DNA of 64,000 nucleotides from Acetobacterium sp. KB-1 (GTDB taxonomy: Bacteria > Bacillota > Clostridia > Eubacteriales > Eubacteriaceae): contig NZ_CP030040.1 in NCBI RefSeq assembly GCF_003260995.1, positions 1,525,736 through 1,589,735 of the forward strand, in the 5' to 3' direction. Both the position numbers and the translations under genes were made by a program. Shown here piece after piece: positions 56,804 to 64,000 of the stretch. The notes beneath the pieces are model-generated. The model searched no databases. It worked only from the letters and a program-made list of their open reading frames with translations, and was not told where the DNA came from. How positions within the stretch are numbered: position 1 is the first letter of the stretch; each line of letters opens with the position of its first letter.

Positions 56804-56899
56804 GTACCGACAATTGTTATCGCGTATTGTGTGCATCAAAGCGAACACGGTGCTAGTCGATACGATTTGCGACACACAACTGATTAACAATTGGTCTAC
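56804..56899 (+). repeat. Structured interspersed repeat, copy F (diverged)
   Basis: The outer arm matches copy E (GTACCGACAATTGTTA / TTAACAATT), but the centre is diverged and the right terminus has decayed to GGTCTAC. The inner stem has changed to TTGTGTG paired with CACACAA: both arms changed together, which preserves the hairpin. It lies between a stop codon and a terminator. Confidence 0.8.
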
Positions 56900-56962
56900 G
56901 GACGTTTTTTCGCAACCTCTCAGGATTTTTTTCCTGCAAGGTTACCTACTAATTCACTTTGA

Positions 56963-59041
56963 TTATTCTTTTTCTTTTTGAGCTGCGACAATCACTTTTT
57001 CGGAAATGATCATTGGTGCTTCTTCATAGCGGACAAACTCCATCGAGAATTCGCCTCTGGCTTGGGTCATAGAGCGTAGCTCGGTGGCATACTTAAACAT
57101 TTCTGCCAGCGGGGCCTCAGCCATAATCCGTTGTTTTCCACCTGAAGCTGAATCCATTCCCATAATTCGACCGCGCTTTTTGTTTAAATCACCCATGATA
57201 TCGCCCATGTACTCTTCCGGTACGGTAATATCAACATGATAAATGGGTTCTAGAATAACCGGTGCCGCGTCCTTCATACCTTTTCGGTAAGCTGCTGTGG
57301 CTGCCATTTTAAAGGACATCTCATCAGAGTCAACCGCGTGGTAGGAACCATCATAGAGTGTTGCCTTAACGCCGGTGACCGGATAGCCGGCCAGTACACC
57401 TTCAATCATACATAATTCCAGACCCTTTTCAACGGCTGGGATGAAGTTTCTGGGAACGGCTCCACCAACAACCTTGTCAACAAACTGGAATGGAGCATTG
57501 GGGTCGCTTCCTGGCTCAAAATCAATCCAGACATGACCAAACTGGCCGCTGCCACCGGATTGTTTTTTGTGTTTTCCTTCAGCGGTTGCTTTTTTCTTAA
57601 TGGTTTCCCGGTAGGGAACCTTCATATCAACCAGATTAACATCAACGCCAAACTTCTGTTTTAGTTTTTGAGAAATAATTTCCAGATGCATTTCTCCCAA
57701 ACCAGAGACCAGCGTTTGTTTGGTTTCTTTATTACGGCTCACCGTCATCGTTGGATCTTCTTCCACCAGTCGATGGAGTCCGGTGGCCAGTTTATCAATA
57801 TCGGCCTTGGTTTTGGGCTCAATGGCCATGGCGATAATTGGTTTGGGCAATTCAATTTTATCATAAACAATCGGTGATTTGACACTGGTTAAGGTATCCC
57901 CAGTAACCGTATCACTTAATTTAGAAAAGGCGCCGATATCCCCAGCTTCGAGTTTCTCAACCTCAATCTGCTTGTTTCCTCTGAGTACGTAAATATGATT
58001 GGCTTTTTCTTTTATTTCCTGGGTAGCATTATATATTTCTACGGAATGGTCGAGAATCCCTGACATTACCTTAAAAATTGACAATTTGCCAACGTATGGG
58101 TCCGCAATGGTTTTGAATACCAGTGCTGAAAAGGGTTCATTGTTACTGCATTTCCGTTCAATTTCTTTTTTATTCCGGGGGTCCTTGCCCACTTCAAATT
58201 TTCCTTCGCCCGGTGATGGAAGATACTCGATGAGCATATTTTCCAGGGTTTCAACCCCGATATTCAGGGTTGCTGAGGTACATAACACCGGCATCAACTC
58301 ACCATCGATAACCCCTTTGCGAATACCACTATGAATTTCATCCCGGGTTAATTCTTCGCCTTCAAAATATTTATCCATCAGTGCTTCGCTCGTCTGAGCC
58401 ACTGATTCCATAATCATATCCCGATAAGGTTCTAATTCTGCTTTCATTTCGTCTGTGATGACCACGTCAAAACAGCGATTCTCTTTTCTCTGGCTACCGG
58501 TCATGTCAACAATATTAACAACACCATTCATGGCTTCGCCTTCACCCATTGGTAATTCAAAGGGCACAATCTTATTGCCAAAGGTTTCTTTTAATTCGTC
58601 CATGACCTTTGCAAAGGTCGCATTTTCGCGATCCATTTTATTAACAACAATAAATGCTGGTACATTTGCTTTTTCTAATAGCTCAATGGCTTTTTCAGTT
58701 CCTACCTGAACACCTGACAATGCATCCACGACGATAATTACGGCATCAGCTACCCGAAGTGCTGCATAGGCGTCCCCAATAAAATCAAAATAACCTGGCA
58801 CATCAATAAGATTGATCTTATGTCCACCAAATTCTAAAGGAATAATCGATGAAGAAATTGAAAACTTTCGTCTCTTTTCTTCTGGATCAAAGTCCGATAG
58901 GGTGTTTCCCTCGTCAATTTTTCCCATACGATCAACGGCACCTGCATTAAATGCCAATGCTTCAGTCAAGGTTGTCTTTCCGCTCCCACCGTGACCTAGT
59001 ATAAGAATGTTACGGATGTTCTTTGTTGGATACGTTTTCAT
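56963..59041 (-). CDS. Elongation factor G-like GTPase (EF-G2 type)
   Basis: A 692-aa translational GTPase homologue. G1 is GHGGSGKTT (from residue 17) instead of the canonical AHIDAGKTT; G3 is DVPGYFDF; G4 is NKMD. The usual RGITI switch I is absent, replaced by EEKRRKFSISSS. This is the pattern of the second EF-G class (EF-G2), distinct from the main fusA in str operons, whose role is poorly known. Domains II-V are all present. GAGGGGG precedes the ATG, and a promoter is at 59101-59130. It follows sigB on the same strand. Confidence 0.9.
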   Translation of the reverse strand: MKTYPTKNIRNILILGHGGSGKTTLTEALAFNAGAVDRMGKIDEGNTLSDFDPEEKRRKFSISSSIIPLEFGGHKINLIDVPGYFDFIGDAYAALRVADAVIIVVDALSGVQVGTEKAIELLEKANVPAFIVVNKMDRENATFAKVMDELKETFGNKIVPFELPMGEGEAMNGVVNIVDMTGSQRKENRCFDVVITDEMKAELEPYRDMIMESVAQTSEALMDKYFEGEELTRDEIHSGIRKGVIDGELMPVLCTSATLNIGVETLENMLIEYLPSPGEGKFEVGKDPRNKKEIERKCSNNEPFSALVFKTIADPYVGKLSIFKVMSGILDHSVEIYNATQEIKEKANHIYVLRGNKQIEVEKLEAGDIGAFSKLSDTVTGDTLTSVKSPIVYDKIELPKPIIAMAIEPKTKADIDKLATGLHRLVEEDPTMTVSRNKETKQTLVSGLGEMHLEIISQKLKQKFGVDVNLVDMKVPYRETIKKKATAEGKHKKQSGGSGQFGHVWIDFEPGSDPNAPFQFVDKVVGGAVPRNFIPAVEKGLELCMIEGVLAGYPVTGVKATLYDGSYHAVDSDEMSFKMAATAAYRKGMKDAAPVILEPIYHVDITVPEEYMGDIMGDLNKKRGRIMGMDSASGGKQRIMAEAPLAEMFKYATELRSMTQARGEFSMEFVRYEEAPMIISEKVIVAAQKEKE

Positions 59042-59100
59042 GCTGTTTCCCCCTCGCTTATTTTGCCAATGATTTAATTGTTTTTTTGGTATAGGGCTAT

Positions 59101-59130
59101 TTTATAATATTTTAGAAAAATAATCTACAA
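59101..59130 (-). promoter_or_regulatory. Candidate sigma-A promoter of the EF-G-like gene
   Basis: On the minus strand TTGTAG (59125-59130), 18-nt spacer and TATAAA (59101-59106), about 55 nt before the start. No sigma-B-type promoter was seen here. Confidence 0.55.
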
Positions 59131-59138
59131 AAATTTGC

Positions 59139-59891
59139 TCATAGATCCTCTTTTATCTTTTTCATCACTTTTTTTTCAATTCGCGATACGGTCATCTGAG
59201 ACTTATTAATGAATTCTGCCACTTCTTTTTGTGTTTTGCCCCGGAAAAAACGCTGTTCTACTATAATCCGTTCAACCGGATTAAGCGCTTCAATCTTCTG
59301 CTTTAGAAGATCAATATTTTCCACATTTTCCATGTTGCTATCCCTGTTTCCCAAAAGATCCATCAAGCTGACCTCCTGCCCATCCTGGTTGCTTTCGTAT
59401 TCCATCGATAGTGATTTAGGATAATAGGCATTACTACTTTCCATCGCTTTGATAATGCTTTCCTCAGTGATCTCCAGATAAACAGCAATTTCAGAAATGG
59501 TTGGTGAACGCATCAACTTATGCTCCAGGGTTGTCCGAGTTTGATTAATCTCCCGATTAAGATCCTGAACCTTCCTTGGAATTCGAATCAGCCATTCGCG
59601 ATCCCGATAATAACGCTTTATTTCACCAATAATCGTCGGCGTGGCAAAGGTATCAAATTCATAACCTCTGCTGACATCAAACCGCTCCACCGCGTACATT
59701 AAACCGAGACAGGCAACCTGAAAAATATCTTCATTATCACCATTTCGATGCCCATATTTGCGGGAAAGAATTTTAGGGATGTAGAGATAATTTTCTATAA
59801 GCAAGTCTCTTAATTCACGGTCTTTTGTTTGTTCGTACTCGATAAATAACTTTTTGACATCTTCTTTACTGATTTTTCGCTCATACTTCAT
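59139..59891 (-). CDS. RNA polymerase sigma factor of the SigB/SigF/SigG group
   Basis: A 250-aa sigma-70 family factor with region 2 (DIFQVACLGLMYAVERFDVS, then YEFDTFATPTIIGEIKRYYRD), a shortened region 3 and region 4 HTH (KTQKEVAEFINKSQMTVSRIEKK). Partner-switching genes rsbV and rsbW directly upstream mark it as a stress- or sporulation-type alternative sigma; the arrangement V-W-sigma is the same for sigB and spoIIA-sigF. I lean to sigB because no sporulation gene is in sight. The ATG overlaps the rsbW end by 11 nt and lacks a strong ribosome site, so it should be coupled. Confidence 0.9.
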   Translation of the reverse strand: MKYERKISKEDVKKLFIEYEQTKDRELRDLLIENYLYIPKILSRKYGHRNGDNEDIFQVACLGLMYAVERFDVSRGYEFDTFATPTIIGEIKRYYRDREWLIRIPRKVQDLNREINQTRTTLEHKLMRSPTISEIAVYLEITEESIIKAMESSNAYYPKSLSMEYESNQDGQEVSLMDLLGNRDSNMENVENIDLLKQKIEALNPVERIIVEQRFFRGKTQKEVAEFINKSQMTVSRIEKKVMKKIKEDL

Positions 59892-60294
59892 GGGCCGTCG
59901 ATAGGTTCTTAATCATGGTAATTGAAGTTCCTGACCCTCGCTCACTAATAATTTCCACCCTATCCATTAGTGATTTGATGATAAATAAACCAAAGCCGCC
60001 CAATTGTTTGCCATTAAGATCTGGCATTTCCACAGTTTCTGGTTCAAATCCAACACCTCGATCGGTTACCGTAAAGACCAACTTCTGATGCTCCACAACA
60101 TAGGTCAAGTCATAGCTTGGGTCTGGATTATTGCTGTGGGTTAGTGCATTAGTACAGGCCTCAGACACTGCAACTTTCAGATCTTCCACATCGCCAATGG
60201 AAAAGCCCATCGTGTTTGCCACTGATGCAATTGTAAGACGTGCCAAGCTGACATATTCGGGTTTGGTTGGCAGTGTCAGTTTTATACTATCCAT
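59881..60294 (-). CDS. Anti-sigma factor serine kinase (RsbW/SpoIIAB)
   Basis: A 137-aa GHKL-type kinase that holds the sigma factor or, when ADP/ATP and its partner allow, phosphorylates the anti-anti-sigma. The ATP-binding motifs are visible: VSEACTNALTHS (N box), DRGVGF (G1) and GGFGLFIIKSLMD (G2). AAGGGG precedes the ATG at 60292-60294. It ends inside the sigma gene. The 24-nt gap to rsbV supports one operon. Confidence 0.92.
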   Translation of the reverse strand: MDSIKLTLPTKPEYVSLARLTIASVANTMGFSIGDVEDLKVAVSEACTNALTHSNNPDPSYDLTYVVEHQKLVFTVTDRGVGFEPETVEMPDLNGKQLGGFGLFIIKSLMDRVEIISERGSGTSITMIKNLSTAHEV

Positions 60295-60317
60295 TCTTTT
60301 TCCCCTTCTCAATTTGC

Positions 60318-60638
60318 TTAGTTAGCAGGATTGTCCACAATTTCAATTATTTTATCAACCCCTGTAAGGGATAATAACTTTTTAATATTGGGTCGCGGGT
60401 TCATCATAATAATCCGTTGTCCCATTTCTTTGGACTTGTTTCTCAGTTCGATTAAAACGCCCATGCCGGTACTGTCCATATAGGACAACTCGGAACAATC
60501 CAGAATAATTTCGGTTGCCTTTGTTTTAATTTCTCTTTCAATTGATTCTCTAAATTTCTCGATGGAATAAATGTCGATTTCGCCTTTAATACTGACCATA
60601 CTTGTTTTTCCCATTTCAGTTATGTTATTGCTATTCAT
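60318..60638 (-). CDS. Anti-anti-sigma factor (RsbV/SpoIIAA, STAS domain)
   Basis: A 106-aa STAS-domain protein. The phosphorylatable Ser is in YMDSTGMG (Ser56). When unphosphorylated it binds the RsbW-type kinase and frees the sigma factor. GGAG precedes the ATG. Upstream, 60639-60796 holds two hairpins (60690-60710 and 60749-60775) but no clear promoter; no PP2C phosphatase is nearby. Confidence 0.93.
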   Translation of the reverse strand: MNSNNITEMGKTSMVSIKGEIDIYSIEKFRESIEREIKTKATEIILDCSELSYMDSTGMGVLIELRNKSKEMGQRIIMMNPRPNIKKLLSLTGVDKIIEIVDNPAN

Positions 60639-60748
60639 ATAAACTCCATTTCACAATTAATCTGTTCGAAAAGAAAGCTCTTTTTTTGTCCGCCGCTTTA
60701 TTAGAGGCGGTCGCCAATTGCCGGCCTTCTGATGAATCCAAAACTAGA

Positions 60749-60775
60749 CCCAATGAGGCACTTACCGTCATTGGG
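60749..60775 (-). terminator. Weak terminator-like hairpin between the DUF948 gene and rsbV
   Basis: CCCAATGA and TCATTGGG pair perfectly around an 11-nt loop; on the minus strand a GTTTT tract follows. A second hairpin (60690-60710) lies nearer rsbV. It may only partly separate the two gene sets. Confidence 0.5.
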
Positions 60776-60796
60776 CCTAGGGTTGTAATCCACGGC

Positions 60797-61153
60797 CTAT
60801 ACCTTATCTTTTCTATTTCTGGTTTGAAAAATTCCCAAGCCTCTTTTTAATACCGATGCGGCCTTTACCACCGGATCAATGACATCATGTTTAATGGTAT
60901 TTAGCGCAACTTCAACCTCATCCACCATCAGACTGGACTTCTCTACCACGTGCGCTGTGGATTTACTTATTTCATCGGCATTTTCCATAATACTACGAAG
61001 CGCCAGACGATTATCTTCCATCAGCTTGGTGGTTGTGTCAAAGGTTGCTGCCAGACTTTTAAAAAGTTTGACTAAATATACCGTTCCGACCACAAAGGCA
61101 ACTCCGACTAATAACAGAGCTAATTCCCACAAGCTAAAATTTAACGTTATCAT
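60797..61153 (-). CDS. DUF948 (YtxG-like) membrane protein
   Basis: A 118-aa protein with one N-terminal membrane helix (LWELALLLVGVAFVVGTVYLV) and a helical, probably coiled-coil, cytoplasmic or extracytoplasmic tail. It belongs to the DUF948/YtxG-like family, whose function is unknown; in Bacillus it neighbours ytxH in a general-stress operon. It lies 16 nt downstream of ytxH and upstream of the rsbV-rsbW-sigma genes, consistent with stress regulation. The ribosome site is weak. Confidence 0.8.
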   Translation of the reverse strand: MITLNFSLWELALLLVGVAFVVGTVYLVKLFKSLAATFDTTTKLMEDNRLALRSIMENADEISKSTAHVVEKSSLMVDEVEVALNTIKHDVIDPVVKAASVLKRGLGIFQTRNRKDKV

Positions 61154-61169
61154 TTATAATGTCCAACCC

Positions 61170-61544
61170 TTACGCTTCTTCTTTATCAGCAACTTCTTCT
61201 GACAATTCAGCTTCTTCTTTTTCAAGGGCTTCCAGCTCGTCGCTTAAATCAGCAATATCCTGTTCAACTTCGTCCTGAATTTCCTGAATTTTGCTTTCGA
61301 TCTGGTTTTTGTATTCATTAACGCGTTCTGTAAATTGTTCTTGCATGTCCTGGAATTGTTCTTTGAGATTTTCACCATATTCCACGGCTTGATCATAGGC
61401 ATTTCCCAGGACTTCTTCAGTACCATCAGCCAATTTTTTTCGCGTTTCATCGCCTGCTGCTGGTGCTAATAATACACCCAAGGTTCCGCCGATGATGGTT
61501 CCTAGAAAAAGCCCACCAACAAAATATAATTTGTTACTGCTCAT
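61170..61544 (-). CDS. YtxH domain protein
   Basis: A 124-aa protein with the YtxH pattern: glycine-rich membrane segment (FVGGLFLGTIIGGTLGVLLA) followed by APAAGDETRKKLADGTEEV and an acidic coiled-coil tail rich in Glu and Lys. YtxH-like proteins are general-stress proteins of unknown mechanism. The ATG at 61542-61544 has GGAGG nine bases upstream. It is first in the pair with the DUF948 gene. Confidence 0.85.
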   Translation of the reverse strand: MSSNKLYFVGGLFLGTIIGGTLGVLLAPAAGDETRKKLADGTEEVLGNAYDQAVEYGENLKEQFQDMQEQFTERVNEYKNQIESKIQEIQDEVEQDIADLSDELEALEKEEAELSEEVADKEEA

Positions 61545-61641
61545 TTTAAATTCCTCCACTTTCATTGTGATATTTACTACATTTTACCTCAAAACACCCT
61601 TAATTAACAGTTTTTTATTTTATTTTTTAATTCAAAGAAAC

Positions 61642-61905
61642 TTACTCGCCAAACTTATCGTTGATTAATTGTACCAAGGCATCCACTGCTTCGGCTTCAT
61701 CATCACCTTCGGCCTGAATTTCGACCGTTGTCCCCTGAGAAATCCCGCCTGCCATAATACCCATGATACTTTTGGCATTTATTGAGTTTCCCTCTTTAAT
61801 TACAAATATCTTTGATTTAAATTTACCCGCTGTTTGAACAAACATCGACGCTGGGCGGGCATGCAAACCTGTTGCATTTAATACAGTCACTTCTTTTTTT
61901 ACCAT
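61642..61905 (-). CDS. ptsH: Phosphocarrier protein HPr
   Basis: An 87-aa phosphocarrier. His15 (TGLHARPAS) accepts phosphate from Enzyme I, and Ser46 (AKSIMGIM) is the HPr kinase target; the kinase gene is at 5299-6300. It therefore links sugar uptake and catabolite repression. AGGAGG precedes the ATG. It lies 26 nt downstream of ptsI. No EII component is in the window. Confidence 0.95.
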   Translation of the reverse strand: MVKKEVTVLNATGLHARPASMFVQTAGKFKSKIFVIKEGNSINAKSIMGIMAGGISQGTTVEIQAEGDDEAEAVDALVQLINDKFGE

Positions 61906-61931
61906 TGTAATTCCTCCTAATGATTCTTTTT

Positions 61932-63659
61932 TTAAATATTTAAGTTCAATTTTTTCATTGAGTCTTTAACAAAATCCATTATTTCCTCACCGGTTTCCAT
62001 ATCAAGTGCAGCTTGTGCAATTTTTTTTGCATCTTCATAACGAACGCTGCGAATGATTTTTTTTATCTGAGGAATTGACAGTGCACTCATACTAAATTCA
62101 TAAAGGCCCAGTCCCAAAAGCAGGATCGCCGCTAACGGATCGCCGGCCATTTCACCACACATGCCGGTGAAAAAGTTATCTTTTGATGTTGCCGTAACCT
62201 GTTTAATCAGACGCAGAATAGCCGGATTAAACGGATCGTACAGATAGGACACGTCCTGATTCATTCTGTCTACCGCCAGCGTATACTGGCAGAGATCATT
62301 GGTGCCAATGCTGAAGAAATCGACCTCTTTTGAAATAATATCGGCGGCAATGGCAGCCGATGGAATTTCAATCATTACACCTACCTTGACCGCCTTATCA
62401 TAGGGTAGCTGCTCCTCATCGAGTTCCTTCATACAATCTAAAAGGATCGTTTTTGCCTGTCTTACCTCGGTAATGGATGAAATCATCGGAAACATGATAT
62501 GGGCATGTCCATAAACGCTGGCGCGCAAAATGGCCCGGAGCTGGATTTTGAATAATCCAATTTCTTTGAAACATAGCCGGATTGCCCGCAAGCCTAAAAA
62601 GGGATTTAATTCTTCATCCATTGGTAAATACGGCAATTTTTTGTCACCACCAATATCCAGCGTCCGAATAATTACCGGCCCATCAGGAAACGCTTCTAAA
62701 ACGGACCGGTAAGCTGCAAACTGTTTTTCTTCACTGGGCATTACTTCGCTGTTCATGTATAAAAACTCAGTTCGATAGAGTCCAACCCCGACTCCACCAT
62801 TCTTCAGAACGCCAGCCACGTCATTGGGTTCACCAATATTCCCAACCAGTTCAACTTTTCTACCGTCTAAGGTGACCGCGTCCAGGTCTTTTAGTTCTTC
62901 CAATTCTTTTAGATAATTCTGGTATTTCAGTTTCTCGTTTTCATATGATTTTAGTTGTTCTTTAGTTGGATTAACGCATACCTTACCCGTCAAACCATCT
63001 ACCACCATTAAATCCCCGCTTTTAACGGTCTCAGTGATGTCACCTAAACCAAGTACCGCGGGAATTTCGAGACTACGGGCCATAATAGCGGTATGAGATG
63101 TTCGGCTACCGATGTTAGTCGCAAAACCCATCACCCGTTTCTTATCCATTTGTGCCGTATCCGAAGGTGTCAGATCATCGGCAATGATAATGACATCGTC
63201 ATCGAGTTGGGACAAATCTGCCTGGACAATTCCCAGAATATTATGGAGAACCCGGGTCCCTACATCTTTAATATCAGCAACCCGGGCTCTGAAATAAGGG
63301 TCATCCATCTGATCAAATATTTCATAGAACCGGTCCGTGACGATTTTAACCGCATGATCCGCACTCAGGTGATTGTCATTGATTTCTAATTCAACCCCTT
63401 CTACAAATTCCGGATCATCCAAAACCATCGCATGGGCTTCAAAAATTGCACCTTCTTCTGCACCAAGTTCACTGACGGCTTTTGCTCGAATGGTTTCTAA
63501 TTGCTCATGACTTTTCTTTAGCGCATTCTGGAATTTGACAATTTCAGCCTCGGCGTCTTCAATTTTACTTTTGTTAACTTCCACCTGAATTTTTTCATAA
63601 ACGAGTGCCTTGGCAATAACAATACCAGGCGATGCAATAATTCCTTCTTTAACAAACAT
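61932..63659 (-). CDS. ptsI: PTS Enzyme I (phosphoenolpyruvate-protein phosphotransferase)
   Basis: A 575-aa enzyme that takes phosphate from PEP and passes it to HPr. The phosphorylated His is in GSRTSHTAIMARS (about residue 189). The C-terminal PEP-binding barrel has GLYRTEFLYM, IRTLDIGGDKKLP, EIPSAA and SIGTNDLCQYTLA, and the active Cys in GMCGEMAGDP. The ATG at 63657-63659 has AAGGAG seven bases upstream; an ATG two codons earlier overlaps it. It follows recR and precedes ptsH. Confidence 0.96.
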   Translation of the reverse strand: MFVKEGIIASPGIVIAKALVYEKIQVEVNKSKIEDAEAEIVKFQNALKKSHEQLETIRAKAVSELGAEEGAIFEAHAMVLDDPEFVEGVELEINDNHLSADHAVKIVTDRFYEIFDQMDDPYFRARVADIKDVGTRVLHNILGIVQADLSQLDDDVIIIADDLTPSDTAQMDKKRVMGFATNIGSRTSHTAIMARSLEIPAVLGLGDITETVKSGDLMVVDGLTGKVCVNPTKEQLKSYENEKLKYQNYLKELEELKDLDAVTLDGRKVELVGNIGEPNDVAGVLKNGGVGVGLYRTEFLYMNSEVMPSEEKQFAAYRSVLEAFPDGPVIIRTLDIGGDKKLPYLPMDEELNPFLGLRAIRLCFKEIGLFKIQLRAILRASVYGHAHIMFPMISSITEVRQAKTILLDCMKELDEEQLPYDKAVKVGVMIEIPSAAIAADIISKEVDFFSIGTNDLCQYTLAVDRMNQDVSYLYDPFNPAILRLIKQVTATSKDNFFTGMCGEMAGDPLAAILLLGLGLYEFSMSALSIPQIKKIIRSVRYEDAKKIAQAALDMETGEEIMDFVKDSMKKLNLNI

Positions 63660-63683
63660 CTTCATTCTCCTTTTCTTAAAGGT

Positions 63684-64000
63684 TTAGATCTCATTTCTTC
63701 CTTCAAAGGCTTTAATTAATGTTATTTCATCTGTATATTCAAGGTCAGCACCAATGGGGATGCCCTTAGCCAAACGGGTAACCTTCACCCCGAGAGGACT
63801 AATCAGGTTTCCGAGATACATAGCAGTTGCCTCGCCTTCGACCGTCGCATTGGTTGCCATGATAACCTCTTTTATATCGCTTTCACCAATGCGCAGTAAG
63901 AGTTCCCGGGCTTTGATGTCCGCAGGTCCAATGCCGTCCAGTGGTGAAATGGCGCCGTGCAAAACATGGTACAGGCCATGGTATTCCCGCGTTTTCTCAA
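63684..64000 (-). CDS. recR: Recombination mediator RecR, C-terminal part (runs off window)
   Basis: The frame remains open to the right edge of the window; only the C-terminal TOPRIM part (about 104 codons) is present. Recognisable are [20 protein letters not shown], then GIGPADIK, and the C-terminal [20 protein letters not shown], all typical of RecR. With RecO and RecF it loads RecA at gaps. The N-terminal helix-hairpin-helix and zinc Cys motif lie beyond the window. It ends 24 nt before ptsI. Confidence 0.95.
   Translation of the reverse strand, partial: EKTREYHGLYHVLHGAISPLDGIGPADIKARELLLRIGESDIKEVIMATNATVEGEATAMYLGNLISPLGVKVTRLAKGIPIGADLEYTDEITLIKAFEGRNEI

Noticed and set aside
60639-60796. 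Sigma-B-dependent promoter before rsbV
   Set aside because: I looked for GTTT-N12-15-GGGTA on the minus strand and found no acceptable match.
1-64000. CRISPR arrays, tRNA/rRNA genes, prophage or IS transposases
   Set aside because: No regularly spaced direct repeats, no cloverleaf or rRNA sequence, and no integrase, transposase or phage structural gene was seen.

Overview
This window looks like chromosome of a low-to-moderate-GC anaerobic Firmicute, most likely a Clostridia/Eubacteriaceae acetogen such as Acetobacterium. The sequence signs are PolC-type DNA polymerase III, HPr kinase with HPr/EI, alpha2-type glycyl-tRNA synthetase, AddAB instead of RecBCD, an RsbV/RsbW/SigB-type partner-switching module, ChW repeats on a secreted protease, a four-cluster polyferredoxin, FeoAB iron uptake and an iron-type alcohol dehydrogenase. 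The genus is inference only. Almost everything is on the minus strand; the plus-strand exceptions are glyS, an 82-aa unknown, csp, dxr and the subtilase.

Layout. 0-9 kb: glyS; polyferredoxin; a minus-strand run uvrC > hprK > PHP phosphoesterase > degV > prfA; then an 82-aa unknown and a cold-shock gene on plus. 9-12 kb: feoA > feoB > a small FeoB-associated Cys-rich membrane protein, driven by a consensus promoter embedded in a perfect palindrome. 12-23 kb: ftsE > ftsX > M23 hydrolase > ctpA > uvrB > uvrA, with a second, paralogous M23 hydrolase upstream. 23-28 kb: Fe-ADH, dxr, an MFS transporter, a TetR regulator. 28-36 kb: uppS > cdsA > rseP > ispG > polC; this familiar cluster lacks dxr, which sits alone about 8 kb away, and its RseP lacks the PDZ domain. 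36-41 kb: an SsuABC/ThiXYZ-like ABC transporter, HAD phosphatase, RidA and a YheO/DauR-like regulator. 41-54 kb: subtilase with three ChW repeats, a 1155-aa FtsX-type permease with no ATPase beside it, and addB > addA. 54-64 kb: trpS; xpt > murI; an EF-G-like GTPase; rsbV > rsbW > sigB preceded by ytxH and a DUF948 gene; ptsI > ptsH; and recR running off the right edge.

The most unusual signal is non-coding. A family of about 98-bp interspersed elements (five recognisable copies plus two remnants) has GTACCGAC termini and folds into one long multi-stem hairpin. Copies differ by compensatory base changes on opposite arms. Four of the five copies lie between a stop codon and that transcript's intrinsic terminator. 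One copy carries an 85-bp insert that brings two further hairpins. No transposase is present. Other notable regulatory structure: a 20-bp terminator-like hairpin in the csp leader between a perfect promoter and the ribosome binding site; a 29-nt operator-like palindrome over the feo promoter; and a 46-bp perfect palindrome upstream of ctpA. I found no CRISPR array, rRNA, tRNA, prophage or insertion sequence.
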